From NCBI RefSeq assembly GCF_000499205.1, contig NZ_AWUK01000012.1:124001-188000 (forward strand): DNA of 64,000 bases. The letters are read 5' to 3'. The position numbers and the translations under genes are program-made. This document shows positions 16,022-25,200 of the stretch, one piece after another. Under the pieces are notes generated by a model, which did not search any database, had not been told where the DNA came from, and saw only the letters and a program-made list of their open reading frames with translations. The stretch is from Paenibacillus sp. MAEPY2. GTDB taxonomy: Bacteria; Bacillota; Bacilli; Paenibacillales; Paenibacillaceae. The number at the start of each line of letters is the position of its first letter. Position 1 is the first letter of the stretch.

Positions 16022-17152
16022 ATGGAAGAAAGATGGATTTTGATTGGATTGCATGAAACGGACGGTATAGGTAAGAAAACAATCTCCAAACTGCTCTCAG
16101 GACAAGATCAACTGATGGATTTGTTGGACTATAAAGAGGGAGATTGGATTGCTGCGGGATTACGCAAGGATCAGGCTGCCCGTCTAACCAAACAATTCAA
16201 TATAGACTGGATTGAGCAGAGACAAGAGAGTGTTTATAAACTTGGAATTGAGGTCGTTACCTATCTGGATCAGGATTACCCCATATTAATGAAGGAAACC
16301 GTTCAGCCACCCTGGGTCATGTACGGGCGTGGAGATATGAAACTGCTGCACACGCAATCCATTGCAATGGTAGGAACCCGCATGCCCACAGTATACGGAC
16401 GCAAAATTGGTGAGAAGCTGGCGGAGCAATTATGCAAGGCGGGTCTGACCATTGTAAGTGGGTTAGCCAGAGGAATAGATAGTGTTTGTCACGATGCGGC
16501 TCTTCGTGCACATGGTAAGACCATTGCGGTATTTGGGACAGGAATTGACAACATTTATCCTCCCGAAAACACCAGTCTTGCCGAACGAATTGCCGAAACA
16601 GGGCTGCTCTTGTCAGAATATCCTCCGGGTACGCGAGCACGTCAGGGATTGTTTCCGGAACGTAATCGGATCATTGCAGGTTTAACTTTGGGTACGTTGG
16701 TCGTTGAGGCTGATATCCGAAGTGGATCACTTATTACTGCAGATGCTGCGCTTGAAGCTGGGAGAGACGTGTTTGCCGTTCCAGGCCCCATAACATCTCC
16801 CAAAAGTCGAGGTGCGCATAATCTGATTCGTCAGGGCGCAAAATTGGTGACATGTGCCACTGATTTATTGGAAGAGTTTCAATTGGACTTGCCAAATACG
16901 GAACAACTTCCTTACAATAGAGGACGTTCAACGGAAAGCAGTGAAACTTCCAATCAAGGAATATTCCCTGTCGTAAAACTATCTTTAGATGAACAACGTG
17001 TTATTTATTTGCTAGAGCAGGAAGAGCAATCCCTGGATCAACTTGTTGAACAGCTCAACTGGGATTTTGGACATTTGCATTCAGTTCTGTTATCTTTAAT
17101 CATAAAAAAGCAGATTAGCCAATTACCTGGAACCAAATACGCAAGGGTATGA
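16022..17152 (+). CDS. dprA: DNA-processing protein DprA
   Basis: 376 residues. It loads RecA onto incoming single-stranded DNA during transformation. The Rossmann-like core has 'AMVGTRMPTVYGRK', 'GLTIVSGLARGIDSVCHDAAL', 'FGTGIDNIYPPEN' and 'FPERNRIIAGL', all diagnostic of DprA/Smf. The C-terminus (about 320-376) looks like a small winged-helix DML1-type domain. ATG start after TGGGAGG. It lies in the sucD-dprA-topA order of B. subtilis. Confidence 0.96.
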   Translation: MEERWILIGLHETDGIGKKTISKLLSGQDQLMDLLDYKEGDWIAAGLRKDQAARLTKQFNIDWIEQRQESVYKLGIEVVTYLDQDYPILMKETVQPPWVMYGRGDMKLLHTQSIAMVGTRMPTVYGRKIGEKLAEQLCKAGLTIVSGLARGIDSVCHDAALRAHGKTIAVFGTGIDNIYPPENTSLAERIAETGLLLSEYPPGTRARQGLFPERNRIIAGLTLGTLVVEADIRSGSLITADAALEAGRDVFAVPGPITSPKSRGAHNLIRQGAKLVTCATDLLEEFQLDLPNTEQLPYNRGRSTESSETSNQGIFPVVKLSLDEQRVIYLLEQEEQSLDQLVEQLNWDFGHLHSVLLSLIIKKQISQLPGTKYARV

Positions 17153-17154
17153 CG

Positions 17155-17251
17155 ATGCTGCAATTAAGGCAGCATGTGAAAATAGATTATTAGCGGAAGT
17201 TAGTCATGCTGCTGAAGTAAGAATCATAAAAACAAGCAGCAGTTTCATGAC
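17155..17251 (+). promoter_or_regulatory. topA leader with four mutually complementary segments
   Basis: Segment 1 ATGCTGC (17155-17161) pairs with segment 2 GCAGCAT (17169-17175). Segment 2 can instead pair with segment 3 ATGCTGC (17206-17212). Segment 3, within GTCATGCTGCTG (17203-17214), can pair with segment 4, CAGCAG-ttt-CATGAC (17237-17251). The topA SD (17255-17262) follows directly. There is no T run, so any control would act on translation or mRNA stability. Confidence 0.45.
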
Positions 17252-17269
17252 TGAGAGGAGGATGAACCT

Positions 17270-19360
17270 ATGGCGGATGCACTCGTAATCGTTGAGTCGC
17301 CCTCAAAGGCGAAGACGATCGGCAAATATTTAGGCAGCAAGTTCATCGTAAAAGCTTCGATGGGACATATACGCGATTTGCCAAAGAGTCAGATCGGCGT
17401 TGAGGTAGAGAATGATTTTAATCCGAAATATATTACGATCCGCGGCAAAGGTTCAATTTTGAAAGAACTGAAGGATGCCCGTAAGAAAGTGAAAAAAGTG
17501 TATCTCGCAGCTGACCCGGATCGCGAAGGTGAGGCTATTGCATGGCATCTGGCCCATGCACTTGAACTGGACGAAACCGCGGATTGCCGAGTCGTATTTA
17601 ATGAAATTACGAAACAGGCTGTCAAAGATGCGTTCAAAACGCCGCGCAAAATTAATATGGATCTGGTTAACGCGCAGCAGGCAAGACGTATTCTGGATCG
17701 GCTTGTAGGATATAAAATTAGTCCTTTATTATGGAAGAAAGTCAAAAAAGGATTGTCCGCTGGCCGCGTACAGTCCGTGGCCGTCAAAATCATTTTGGAT
17801 CGTGAAAATGAAATTAATGATTTTGAACCGGAAGAGTACTGGAGCATTACTGCCAAACTTACAGCGGACGGAAATCCGTTTGAAGCCAAGTTCCATCAGT
17901 TGAACGGTACCAAAACCGAACTTGGCAGTGAAGCAGAAGTACAGGCCATCTTAAAACAAATCGAGGGCGCTTCTTTTACAGTCAAAGAAGTTAAAGAAAA
18001 AGAACGCAGCCGTAATCCTTCTGCTCCGTTTACAACGAGTTCCTTGCAGCAGGAAGCCGCACGTAAATTGAATTTCAGAGCTTCCAAGACGATGTCGGTT
18101 GCCCAACAGCTGTATGAAGGGGTAGACCTCGGAAAAGAAGGCACAGTCGGTCTCATTACGTATATGCGTACAGACTCTACCCGAATTGCAGCATCGGCTC
18201 AGGAAGAAGCCAAGGAATACATTGTTGGCAAGTACGGTGAGCCATTTGCACCAGAGACGCCTAGAAACTATTCCAAAAAAGCAGCCAATGCTCAAGACGC
18301 GCATGAAGCGATTCGTCCAACGTCGATTTTGCGTGATCCGGATTCCATTAAATCGTTTATGAGCCGTGATCAATTCCGGTTGTACAAACTGGTTTGGGAA
18401 CGTTTTATAGCAAGCCAGATGTCATCTGCCGTTTTGGATACACTATCCGTGGACATTGCTGCGGGTGATACGATTTTCCGGGCAGCAGGTTCCAAGGTTC
18501 GTTTCCAGGGATTCATGAAGGTGTATGTAGAAGGTAATGATGACGGTACAACGGAAGAAGATCGTCTGCTGCCTCCGCTGAAAAATGGAGATGTGCTAGA
18601 GAATCGGGAGATTGAGCCGAAACAGCACTTCACACAGCCGCCACCACGTTATACGGAAGCAAGGCTGGTTAAAACGCTTGAGGAACTGGGCATAGGGCGT
18701 CCGAGTACATATGCGCCAACGCTGGAGACCATTCAGAAGCGCGGATATGTTGCAATTGAAGAGAAGAAATTCATGCCAACTGAACTGGGCGAACTGGTCA
18801 TCGAACAGATGGAGGAGTTTTTCCCGGAGATCCTGAATGTGGAGTTCACTGCGAACATGGAAGGTGATCTTGACCATGTGGAAGAAGGGTCGGAGGATTG
18901 GGTTAAGGTACTCGCAGAATTCTACGAATCTTTTGAGAAACGTTTAGAGTTTGCAGAAGAAGAAATGAAGGAAATCGAGATTGAAGATGAAGTATCGGAT
19001 GAAATATGTGAGAAATGCGGCAAACCGCTCGTTTATAAGCTGGGTCGTTTCGGCAAGTTTCTTGCATGTTCCGGGTTCCCGGATTGCCGTAATACCAAAC
19101 CGATTATCAAGGATATTGGTGTAACTTGTCCGAAGTGTAAGGAAGGGCATGTTGTTGAACGCCGCAGTAAAAAGGGACGTATTTTCTATGGCTGCGACAA
19201 GTATCCTGAATGTGATTTTGTATCATGGGATAAACCATCGGCGAAACCATGTCCAAGTTGTGGATCGCTAATGATTGAGAAACGGAACAAACAGGGAACA
19301 CGATTGCAGTGTACTTCATGTGATCATCAAGAGCCGGTAGAGGAACCGGAAGAAGAATGA
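17270..19360 (+). CDS. topA: DNA topoisomerase I
   Basis: 696 residues. It relaxes negative supercoils through a tyrosine-DNA intermediate. The TOPRIM domain is at the N-terminus ('[11 protein letters not shown]', '[16 protein letters not shown]'), and the active-site tyrosine is Tyr298 in '[10 protein letters not shown]'. The C-terminus carries three four-cysteine zinc ribbons ('CEKCGKP...CSGFPDC', 'CPKCKEG...CDKYPEC', 'CPSCGS...CTSC'). ATG start after AGAGGAGGA. trmFO follows 23 bases after the stop. Confidence 0.98.
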   Translation: MADALVIVESPSKAKTIGKYLGSKFIVKASMGHIRDLPKSQIGVEVENDFNPKYITIRGKGSILKELKDARKKVKKVYLAADPDREGEAIAWHLAHALELDETADCRVVFNEITKQAVKDAFKTPRKINMDLVNAQQARRILDRLVGYKISPLLWKKVKKGLSAGRVQSVAVKIILDRENEINDFEPEEYWSITAKLTADGNPFEAKFHQLNGTKTELGSEAEVQAILKQIEGASFTVKEVKEKERSRNPSAPFTTSSLQQEAARKLNFRASKTMSVAQQLYEGVDLGKEGTVGLITYMRTDSTRIAASAQEEAKEYIVGKYGEPFAPETPRNYSKKAANAQDAHEAIRPTSILRDPDSIKSFMSRDQFRLYKLVWERFIASQMSSAVLDTLSVDIAAGDTIFRAAGSKVRFQGFMKVYVEGNDDGTTEEDRLLPPLKNGDVLENREIEPKQHFTQPPPRYTEARLVKTLEELGIGRPSTYAPTLETIQKRGYVAIEEKKFMPTELGELVIEQMEEFFPEILNVEFTANMEGDLDHVEEGSEDWVKVLAEFYESFEKRLEFAEEEMKEIEIEDEVSDEICEKCGKPLVYKLGRFGKFLACSGFPDCRNTKPIIKDIGVTCPKCKEGHVVERRSKKGRIFYGCDKYPECDFVSWDKPSAKPCPSCGSLMIEKRNKQGTRLQCTSCDHQEPVEEPEEE

Positions 19361-19383
19361 GCGGATTAGCATAATGGGGGTAA

Positions 19384-20727
19384 ATGATTTTGAATAATGA
19401 ACAACAAGTAACCGTTATTGGTGCCGGGTTGGCAGGAACAGAAGCAGCTTGGCAGATCGCAAGTCGTGGTGTACGCGTAAAACTATACGAGATGAGACCG
19501 GTTGTGAAAACGCCGGCTCACCATACAGATAAATTTGCAGAACTGGTATGCAGCAACTCGCTTCGTGCCAATGGCTTGACCAATGCAGTTGGTGTGTTGA
19601 AGGAAGAAATGAGAATGCTTAATTCTCTAGTCTTGGGTGCAGCAGACCGTCATGCCGTTCCAGCAGGTGGGGCACTTGCTGTGGACCGGGACGGATTCTC
19701 AGGCGAAATCACATCTACGCTTCATCAGCATCCGCTCATCGAGGTTGTCAATGAAGAGCTGACTTCTTTGCCAGAAGACGGAATCGTTGTTGTTGCAACT
19801 GGACCTTTGACTTCGCCAGCATTGTCAGAGCAAATCAAGTCCCTTATGGGTGAGGAATACTTCTACTTCTATGATGCGGCTGCGCCGATTATCGAAAAAG
19901 ATTCCATTGATATGAATAAGGTCTATCTAGCTTCACGTTATGATAAAGGCGAAGCAGCATACTTGAACTGTCCAATGACAGAAGAGGAATTCGATGTGTT
20001 TTATGAAGCATTGATCACAGCGGAAGTTGCTCAACTAAAAGAGTTTGAGAAAGAAATTTACTTCGAAGGCTGTATGCCGATTGAAGTGATGATGAAGCGT
20101 GGTAAGCAAACGGCTTTGTTTGGTCCGATGAAACCTGTAGGACTCGTCAATCCGCATACTGGAGAACTGCCACACGCTGTTGTTCAGCTTAGACAGGACA
20201 ATGCAGCAGGAACGCTGTATAATCTGGTGGGATTCCAGACGCATCTGAAATGGGGAGAGCAAAAACGTGTCTTTTCTTTGATCCCTGGACTTGAAAATGC
20301 GGAATTCGTCCGTTATGGCGTAATGCACCGTAATACATTTATTAATTCTCCCAAACTGCTTCGTCCAACGTATCAGTTCAAAGAGCGTCCAAACCTGTTC
20401 TTTGCAGGTCAGATGACAGGAGTAGAAGGTTATGTAGAGTCTGCAGCATCCGGTTTAATCGCGGGTATGAATGCAGCCAAAGCAGCCCTCGGACAGGAAA
20501 TGGTCGTATTGCCGGTGGAGACAACACTGGGCAGTATGGCACAGTATATTACAACAGCTGATTTCAAACACTTCCAGCCAATGAATGCAAACTTCGGATT
20601 ACTGCCGAAGCTGGAAACCAAAATACGTAACAAAAAGGAAAAAAATGAAGCACTTGCACAGCGTGCACTGGATGGCATTGCTCGTTTTGCAGCAGAAGAA
20701 GGTCTAATCGTTCCGGAACGCGTGTAA
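19384..20727 (+). CDS. trmFO: Folate/FAD-dependent tRNA (uracil-54) methyltransferase TrmFO
   Basis: 447 residues. It makes ribothymidine at position 54 of tRNA using methylene-tetrahydrofolate and FAD. '[16 protein letters not shown]' is the FAD-binding GxGxxG at the N-terminus, '[20 protein letters not shown]' is a TrmFO signature, and '[19 protein letters not shown]' closes the fold. ATG at 19384 is used; the GGGGG SD is only three bases away, so the in-frame TTG at 19390 is a plausible real start. In B. subtilis xerC (codV) follows; here hslV does. Confidence 0.96.
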   Translation: MILNNEQQVTVIGAGLAGTEAAWQIASRGVRVKLYEMRPVVKTPAHHTDKFAELVCSNSLRANGLTNAVGVLKEEMRMLNSLVLGAADRHAVPAGGALAVDRDGFSGEITSTLHQHPLIEVVNEELTSLPEDGIVVVATGPLTSPALSEQIKSLMGEEYFYFYDAAAPIIEKDSIDMNKVYLASRYDKGEAAYLNCPMTEEEFDVFYEALITAEVAQLKEFEKEIYFEGCMPIEVMMKRGKQTALFGPMKPVGLVNPHTGELPHAVVQLRQDNAAGTLYNLVGFQTHLKWGEQKRVFSLIPGLENAEFVRYGVMHRNTFINSPKLLRPTYQFKERPNLFFAGQMTGVEGYVESAASGLIAGMNAAKAALGQEMVVLPVETTLGSMAQYITTADFKHFQPMNANFGLLPKLETKIRNKKEKNEALAQRALDGIARFAAEEGLIVPERV

Positions 20728-20753
20728 ATTAATCGTGGGAGGAGGCTGATATC

Positions 20754-21296
20754 ATGGATATGTCATTTCATGCTACAACGATCTGTGCGGTTCGTCATAA
20801 TGGCAAAGCAGCGATTGCCGGTGATGGTCAGGTGACCATGGGGCAAAGTGTTGTAATGAAAAATACAGCCAAAAAGGTAAGACGTTTGTATCGCGGTCAG
20901 GTTGTGGCGGGTTTTGCCGGTTCCGTAGCGGATGCCATTACTTTGTTTGAGAAATTCGAAGGCAAGCTTGAGGAGCACCATGGTAACTTGCAGCGTGCGG
21001 CGGTAGAGCTTGCCAAGGATTGGCGCCAGGATCGGATTTTGCGCAAACTGGAGGCACTCCTGATTGTTATGGATAAAACGGGTATGCTGCTGATTTCTGG
21101 CGGGGGCGAAATTATCGAGCCGGATGATGATGTTATTGCCATCGGCTCGGGAGGAAACTTTGCCTTATCTGCTGCGCGTGCGTTAAAACGTCATGCGGTG
21201 GATTTGGAAGCAAAAGACATTGCTCGTGAATCACTCCAGATTGCTTCAGAGTTATGTGTATATACCAACAATAATATTATTGTTGAAGAGTTGTAA
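20754..21296 (+). CDS. hslV: HslV (ClpQ) peptidase subunit
   Basis: 180 residues. This is the proteasome-like peptidase that works in a chamber with HslU. Family signatures are '[26 protein letters not shown]' type start (only the first part quoted), '[19 protein letters not shown]' and '[15 protein letters not shown]'. The SD GGGAGGAGG (20737-20745) fits the ATG at 20754, giving Met-Asp-Met-Ser before His-Ala-Thr-Thr. An in-frame ATG at 20760 would expose Ser after Met removal, as in B. subtilis ClpQ. The start choice decides whether Ser or a processed Thr is the nucleophile. Confidence 0.95.
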   Translation: MDMSFHATTICAVRHNGKAAIAGDGQVTMGQSVVMKNTAKKVRRLYRGQVVAGFAGSVADAITLFEKFEGKLEEHHGNLQRAAVELAKDWRQDRILRKLEALLIVMDKTGMLLISGGGEIIEPDDDVIAIGSGGNFALSAARALKRHAVDLEAKDIARESLQIASELCVYTNNNIIVEEL

Positions 21297-21432
21297 GGAA
21301 AAGCAATCTCCCGTGATGGAGCATGATGATTAAATCGGCTTCAGTTACTTCGTGGAGATTCTTTGTCCTTATAGGTCATTTTATAAAGTCATCTCATATA
21401 CAAGGTTCGCATACTGATAGGAGGGAAGCTAT

Positions 21433-22833
21433 ATGCATACACAAGCGTTAACACCCAGACAAATCGTTGCAGAGCTTGATAAGTACATTGTAGGTCAAAA
21501 ACAGGCTAAAAAATCGGTAGCGGTCGCCCTTCGCAATCGTTATCGTCGCAGCCTCTTGCCTGAGCATACCCAGGATGATATTGTGCCTAAAAATATCCTG
21601 ATGATTGGACCTACCGGTGTTGGTAAAACGGAGATTGCACGCCGACTGGCTAAGCTGGTAGGAGCTCCATTCGTAAAAGTGGAAGCAACGAAGTTCACGG
21701 AAGTGGGTTATGTTGGCCGTGATGTGGAATCGATGGTACGTGATCTGATTGAAACATCCTTGCGGATGGTCAAGCTGGAACGTACAGAGAAAGTGAAGGA
21801 TAAAGCTGAAGAAGCTGCCAATGAGCGAATTGTACATATTTTGGCACCTTCGCAATCCAAATCCAAAAATCAGCGCAACCCGTTCGAAATGATATTTGGC
21901 AACAATGGCAATAACACGCCAGAAGCTGATGAACAAGAACCGGATACGGGAGTAGCCGAGCGGCGCCGTAAAATCAAATTCGATTTGTTATCTGGGAAAC
22001 TGGAAGAAGACGTTATCGAAATTGATGTGGAAGATACCGCACCTAACATGATGGACATGTTCGCTGGTCAAGGAAATGATCAGATGGGGATGAACATGCA
22101 GGAGATGTTTGGCAGTTTATTGCCTCGTCGTACCAAAAAACGTAAACTGGCGATTAAAGAAGCTCGCAAAGTGTTGATCCAGGAAGAAGCGGGCAAGTTG
22201 ATCGATATGGATGATGTTACTCAGGAGTCCATCCGGCGGGCGGAACAGACAGGTATCATATTTATTGACGAAATTGATAAAGTGGCCAGTCAAGGGCGCG
22301 GTAGCGGCCCCGATGTATCCCGTGAAGGTGTGCAGCGTGATATTCTGCCTATCGTGGAAGGATCTACGGTAATGACCAAATACGGCCCTGTCAAAACGGA
22401 TTATATCCTGTTTATGGCAGCCGGTGCATTTCATGTGGCAAAACCCTCGGATCTCATTCCAGAGCTTCAGGGGCGTTTCCCAATCCGTGTAGAACTGAAC
22501 AGTCTGACACTTGATGAATTTGTATCGATCCTCACGGAACCTAAAAATGCGTTAACCAAGCAATATGTGGATTTGCTGCGTACGGAGAATATTGAAATTG
22601 AGTTCTCGGATGATGCCATTCGTGAGATTGCCAAGCTAGCTGAGTCCGTGAATCAAAATACCGAAAACATTGGTGCAAGACGTCTGCATACTATTTTGGA
22701 GAAACTTCTTGAGGATCTGTCTTTTGAAGCACCAGAACTTACGCTGGAGCGTATGGTAATCACTCCGGAATATGTACGTGAAAAATTGAATGACATTGCA
22801 CTGGATCGTGATTTAAGCCAATATATCTTATAA
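21433..22833 (+). CDS. hslU: HslU (ClpY) unfoldase ATPase
   Basis: 466 residues. It is the AAA+ ring that unfolds substrates and feeds HslV. Walker A is '[14 protein letters not shown]', Walker B is '[10 protein letters not shown]', and the insertion I-domain lies between them (about 110-235). The conserved '[20 protein letters not shown]' is in the C-domain, and the 'YIL' terminus is the tail that inserts into HslV. ATG start after AGGAGGGAAG. 137 bases separate it from hslV. B. subtilis has codY next; here a long gene-free stretch follows. Confidence 0.98.
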   Translation: MHTQALTPRQIVAELDKYIVGQKQAKKSVAVALRNRYRRSLLPEHTQDDIVPKNILMIGPTGVGKTEIARRLAKLVGAPFVKVEATKFTEVGYVGRDVESMVRDLIETSLRMVKLERTEKVKDKAEEAANERIVHILAPSQSKSKNQRNPFEMIFGNNGNNTPEADEQEPDTGVAERRRKIKFDLLSGKLEEDVIEIDVEDTAPNMMDMFAGQGNDQMGMNMQEMFGSLLPRRTKKRKLAIKEARKVLIQEEAGKLIDMDDVTQESIRRAEQTGIIFIDEIDKVASQGRGSGPDVSREGVQRDILPIVEGSTVMTKYGPVKTDYILFMAAGAFHVAKPSDLIPELQGRFPIRVELNSLTLDEFVSILTEPKNALTKQYVDLLRTENIEIEFSDDAIREIAKLAESVNQNTENIGARRLHTILEKLLEDLSFEAPELTLERMVITPEYVREKLNDIALDRDLSQYIL

Positions 22834-22865
22834 CATAGGTGTATTGCTCTGTTGAGAGCGTGATT

Positions 22866-22994
22866 AAAGTATAAATAACGGTATACTATGGATGATTAAA
22901 GAGTAAGCGACCACACGGAAACAGGATATTCGGTCCTGGTCCTGATTATCGTAGACTTTATTCAATCCATCTGTATGCCGTTTATTTTTGTTTT
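22866..22994. repeat. Long imperfect inverted repeat after hslU
   Basis: The left arm (22866-22901) and right arm (22956-22994) are similar over about 36 bases as reverse complements. Strongest parts are ACGGTATAC (22878-22886) with GTATGCCGT (22973-22981) and ATGGAT (22888-22893) with ATCCAT (22965-22970). The interior has its own GACC/GGTC and AGGA/TCCT pairing. The right arm ends in TTTATTTTTGTTTT. It may act as the hslVU terminator, a structured RNA or a small MITE-like element. Confidence 0.55.
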
Positions 22995-23607
22995 AGCCTA
23001 ATATAATGCAGTATTGTAACCGATAATAGAGTTGGAGTTCTATAAGACGAAAGAAAATCTAGGACTTGTGCCGCAGAGATAATGTATTTAAACCCTAAAG
23101 ACGTGTTTGCAGCTCATATTCAATAATGCTATAAATTCCAATAAAAGGATTTATTTTTTCCAAGTCTGGTGATCGGTTTAATTAAAGCTGTTAGAAAAAT
23201 TTGCATAAATGCGCAAAAAGAGAATTTAATTGTATTGCAGATGTGACAAAATTTTATCGGTTCATTAAAATCTGCATACCAGGGGTAAATGTTAAAAAAG
23301 TGTTGTGGAAATTCAGTGAAATCAGATAATCTACTATGGATATTTTGTCAATTATCTATTTCATTGAAGATCAAAGAGAATCGTTGATTTGATAAGAAAG
23401 CTTATTATATCGGTAAATATTTCTAACTGAAAACAGATTAAAGCCTCTCCATGGAATTCAGGTTTGTGATAATATGAGGTGCTCAATCGTACAGAAGCAT
23501 AGTATAAATTTTAAGAATGTTTAAGAGCTCATATAGAGTGCTTAAGCTTATTTTTGTTTTGGGCCCCGACATTTACGAAAAAATTCATAATTTGCAGAAA
23601 ATACACA

Positions 23608-23645
23608 AAAAGCTCTGTCTTTCAGAAAAGATAGGGCTTTTTTCT
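23608..23645. terminator. Orphan intrinsic terminator
   Basis: AAAAGCTCTGTCTTT (23608-23622) pairs with AAAGATAGGGCTTTT (23627-23641, two G-U pairs) and is followed by a T run. The A-run on the left makes it work on either strand. No gene ends nearby. Confidence 0.75.
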
Positions 23646-23822
23646 TATTGTAATATATCCCAATCTCGAAGAAACTTATGTTATACGACAACATCAGAGT
23701 TAATTCTACTTAAGTCCTAGAAAACCGTGTAAAAGCGAATGTTTTTTGTCGAAAAAACATAAGTGTCCTGACGGAAAAAGATTGAATCTATTTCCATAAT
23801 TTCTAAAGAGAGGAGGGCGATT

Positions 23823-24230
23823 ATGAATCTTTTGAATGATATTAGTTTTCAAAGGTTACAAGGTGCACTCGATGCCTCCAACATTAGACAACGAACAATT
23901 GCTGACAACATTGCGAATGCGGACACCCCGTATTTCAAGCGTTCCGACGTTGCTTTTGAAGAAATGCTGCAGGAACAAATGAATGGAGATATGCCTGTAC
24001 TTAAAGGAAAAGTAACGGATTCAAGGCATTTTGTCATAGGTCCTTCCTCTTCCGTACCTACACCAGTAGTTAATATGGACCAGTCAACTTCAATGAATAA
24101 CAACCAGAACAACGTCGATGTAGACAAAGAAATGAGTCTTCTGGCGGAGAACCAGTTACGTTACAACGCTTATATTCAGCAAGTGAATGAACAAATCAAA
24201 ATGATGCGTGTTGGAGTCGAAGGGAGATAA
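23823..24230 (+). CDS. flgB: Flagellar basal-body rod protein FlgB
   Basis: 135 residues. It is a proximal rod subunit exported through the flagellar type III apparatus. The rod-family N-terminal motif is 'RQRTIADNIANADTPYFKR', and the C-terminus has 'LLAENQLRYNAYIQQVNEQI'. ATG start after AGAGGAGGG. It is the first gene of the long fla/che cluster; flgC follows five bases after the stop. Confidence 0.97.
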   Translation: MNLLNDISFQRLQGALDASNIRQRTIADNIANADTPYFKRSDVAFEEMLQEQMNGDMPVLKGKVTDSRHFVIGPSSSVPTPVVNMDQSTSMNNNQNNVDVDKEMSLLAENQLRYNAYIQQVNEQIKMMRVGVEGR

Positions 24231-24235
24231 CTTAG

Positions 24236-24688
24236 GTGAACATCAGTAACAGTTTTAGTATCAGTGCATCGGCTCTGACGGCTCAGCGTTTGCGGATGGA
24301 CGTTATATCTTCCAACATCGCCAATGCGGAGACGACGCGCGCGAGTGTAACTAACGGTGAGGCGGTCCCTTACAAGCGTAAGATGGTTGTGCTTGAGCCC
24401 AATAAAACTTCCTTCAATAGTTTGCTTCAAAATCAGATGAGAAGTAGTGGGTCTGGAGAGGGAGTTCGAGTATCAGAGATTCGTGAAGATCAGTCGCCCC
24501 TGAAGCCGGTTTATGACCCTTCACATCCGGATGCCAACGCTGAGGGGTATGTGTACATGCCTAACGTGGATATCGCGAAAGAAATGGTGGACATGATCTC
24601 GGCTTCGCGCTCATATGAAGCAAACGTCACAGCTTTGAACTCAACCAAAGCAATGATATCCAAGGCATTGGAGATCGGAAGATCTTAA
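24236..24688 (+). CDS. flgC: Flagellar basal-body rod protein FlgC
   Basis: 150 residues. A proximal rod subunit. 'LTAQRLRMDVISSNIANAETTR' is the rod N-motif, and the C-terminus has 'PNVDIAKEMVDMISASRSYEANVTALNSTKAM', the standard FlgC end (quoted in part as family signature 'VDIAKEMVDMISASRSYEAN'). GTG start; the SD is in the end of flgB (GGGAGATAA region). Confidence 0.97.
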   Translation: MNISNSFSISASALTAQRLRMDVISSNIANAETTRASVTNGEAVPYKRKMVVLEPNKTSFNSLLQNQMRSSGSGEGVRVSEIREDQSPLKPVYDPSHPDANAEGYVYMPNVDIAKEMVDMISASRSYEANVTALNSTKAMISKALEIGRS

Positions 24689-24752
24689 TTAACGGCTTAA
24701 AGGTGGAAATATTCCTAAAACCAAAGAACAGATACGAAACGGAGGGACATTA

Positions 24753-25064
24753 ATGATTCAGAACAACATGTTCAGTACACAGGGGATTCAACCGCTTCAG
24801 ATGCAAAGTACGGCACAAAGCAAACCATCTACACCAGCCGAAACGATTCAGAGCTTCGGTACATACCTACAGGATGCGCTAGGGTCTGTAGCTGCACAGG
24901 AGACCCAAGCACATGAAATGTCAAACCAATTCCTGGTTGGAAAAGTGAATGTTGATCAGGTGATGATCGCTTCCGAACAGGCCCTGTTGAGTCTGCAACT
25001 TACGACTCAAGTCCGAAACAAAGTAGTCGAAGCTTATCAGGAGATTATGCGTACGCAATTGTAA
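24753..25064 (+). CDS. fliE: Flagellar hook-basal body complex protein FliE
   Basis: 103 residues. FliE links the MS ring to the rod and is the first exported basal-body component. 'FGTYLQDALGSVAAQETQAH' and 'VDQVMIASEQALLSLQLTTQ' with 'VRNKVVEAYQEIMRTQL' match the family. ATG start after CGGAGGGA. It lies 64 bases after flgC. Confidence 0.95.
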   Translation: MIQNNMFSTQGIQPLQMQSTAQSKPSTPAETIQSFGTYLQDALGSVAAQETQAHEMSNQFLVGKVNVDQVMIASEQALLSLQLTTQVRNKVVEAYQEIMRTQL

Positions 25065-25200
25065 ATTGGCTTACATGCGCTTCGACAACAGCGCTGATTA
25101 TTACAACAAGCAGCTGCGATGCTGCTCCTGATCGTTAATCTTTAGAATCGATAGAGATGACGGAAGGACAGACCAGCAAAGTTTCGGATGGGGTGACAGA

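Larger units (their letters stand above)
22834..23822. other. 989-base gene-free region between hslU and flgB
   Basis: This AT-rich stretch stands where B. subtilis has codY. It contains a long imperfect inverted repeat near its start (22866-22994), a promoter-like pair (TTGTGG 23303-23308, GATAAT 23325-23330, spacer 16) and an orphan terminator (23608-23645). The open frame at 23517-23720 runs through that terminator and has no SD, so I do not call it. The promoter of the flagellar operon should be in the last part, but no clear match is visible. Confidence 0.5.

Noticed and set aside
22878..22981. Cyclic-di-GMP (GEMM) riboswitch upstream of the motility operon
   Set aside because: The conserved GEMM core bases are not present, and the element is about 840 bases from flgB with a terminator in between.
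23517..23720. 67-codon open frame before flgB
   Set aside because: It spans the terminator hairpin at 23608-23645, lacks an SD and has no recognisable sequence.
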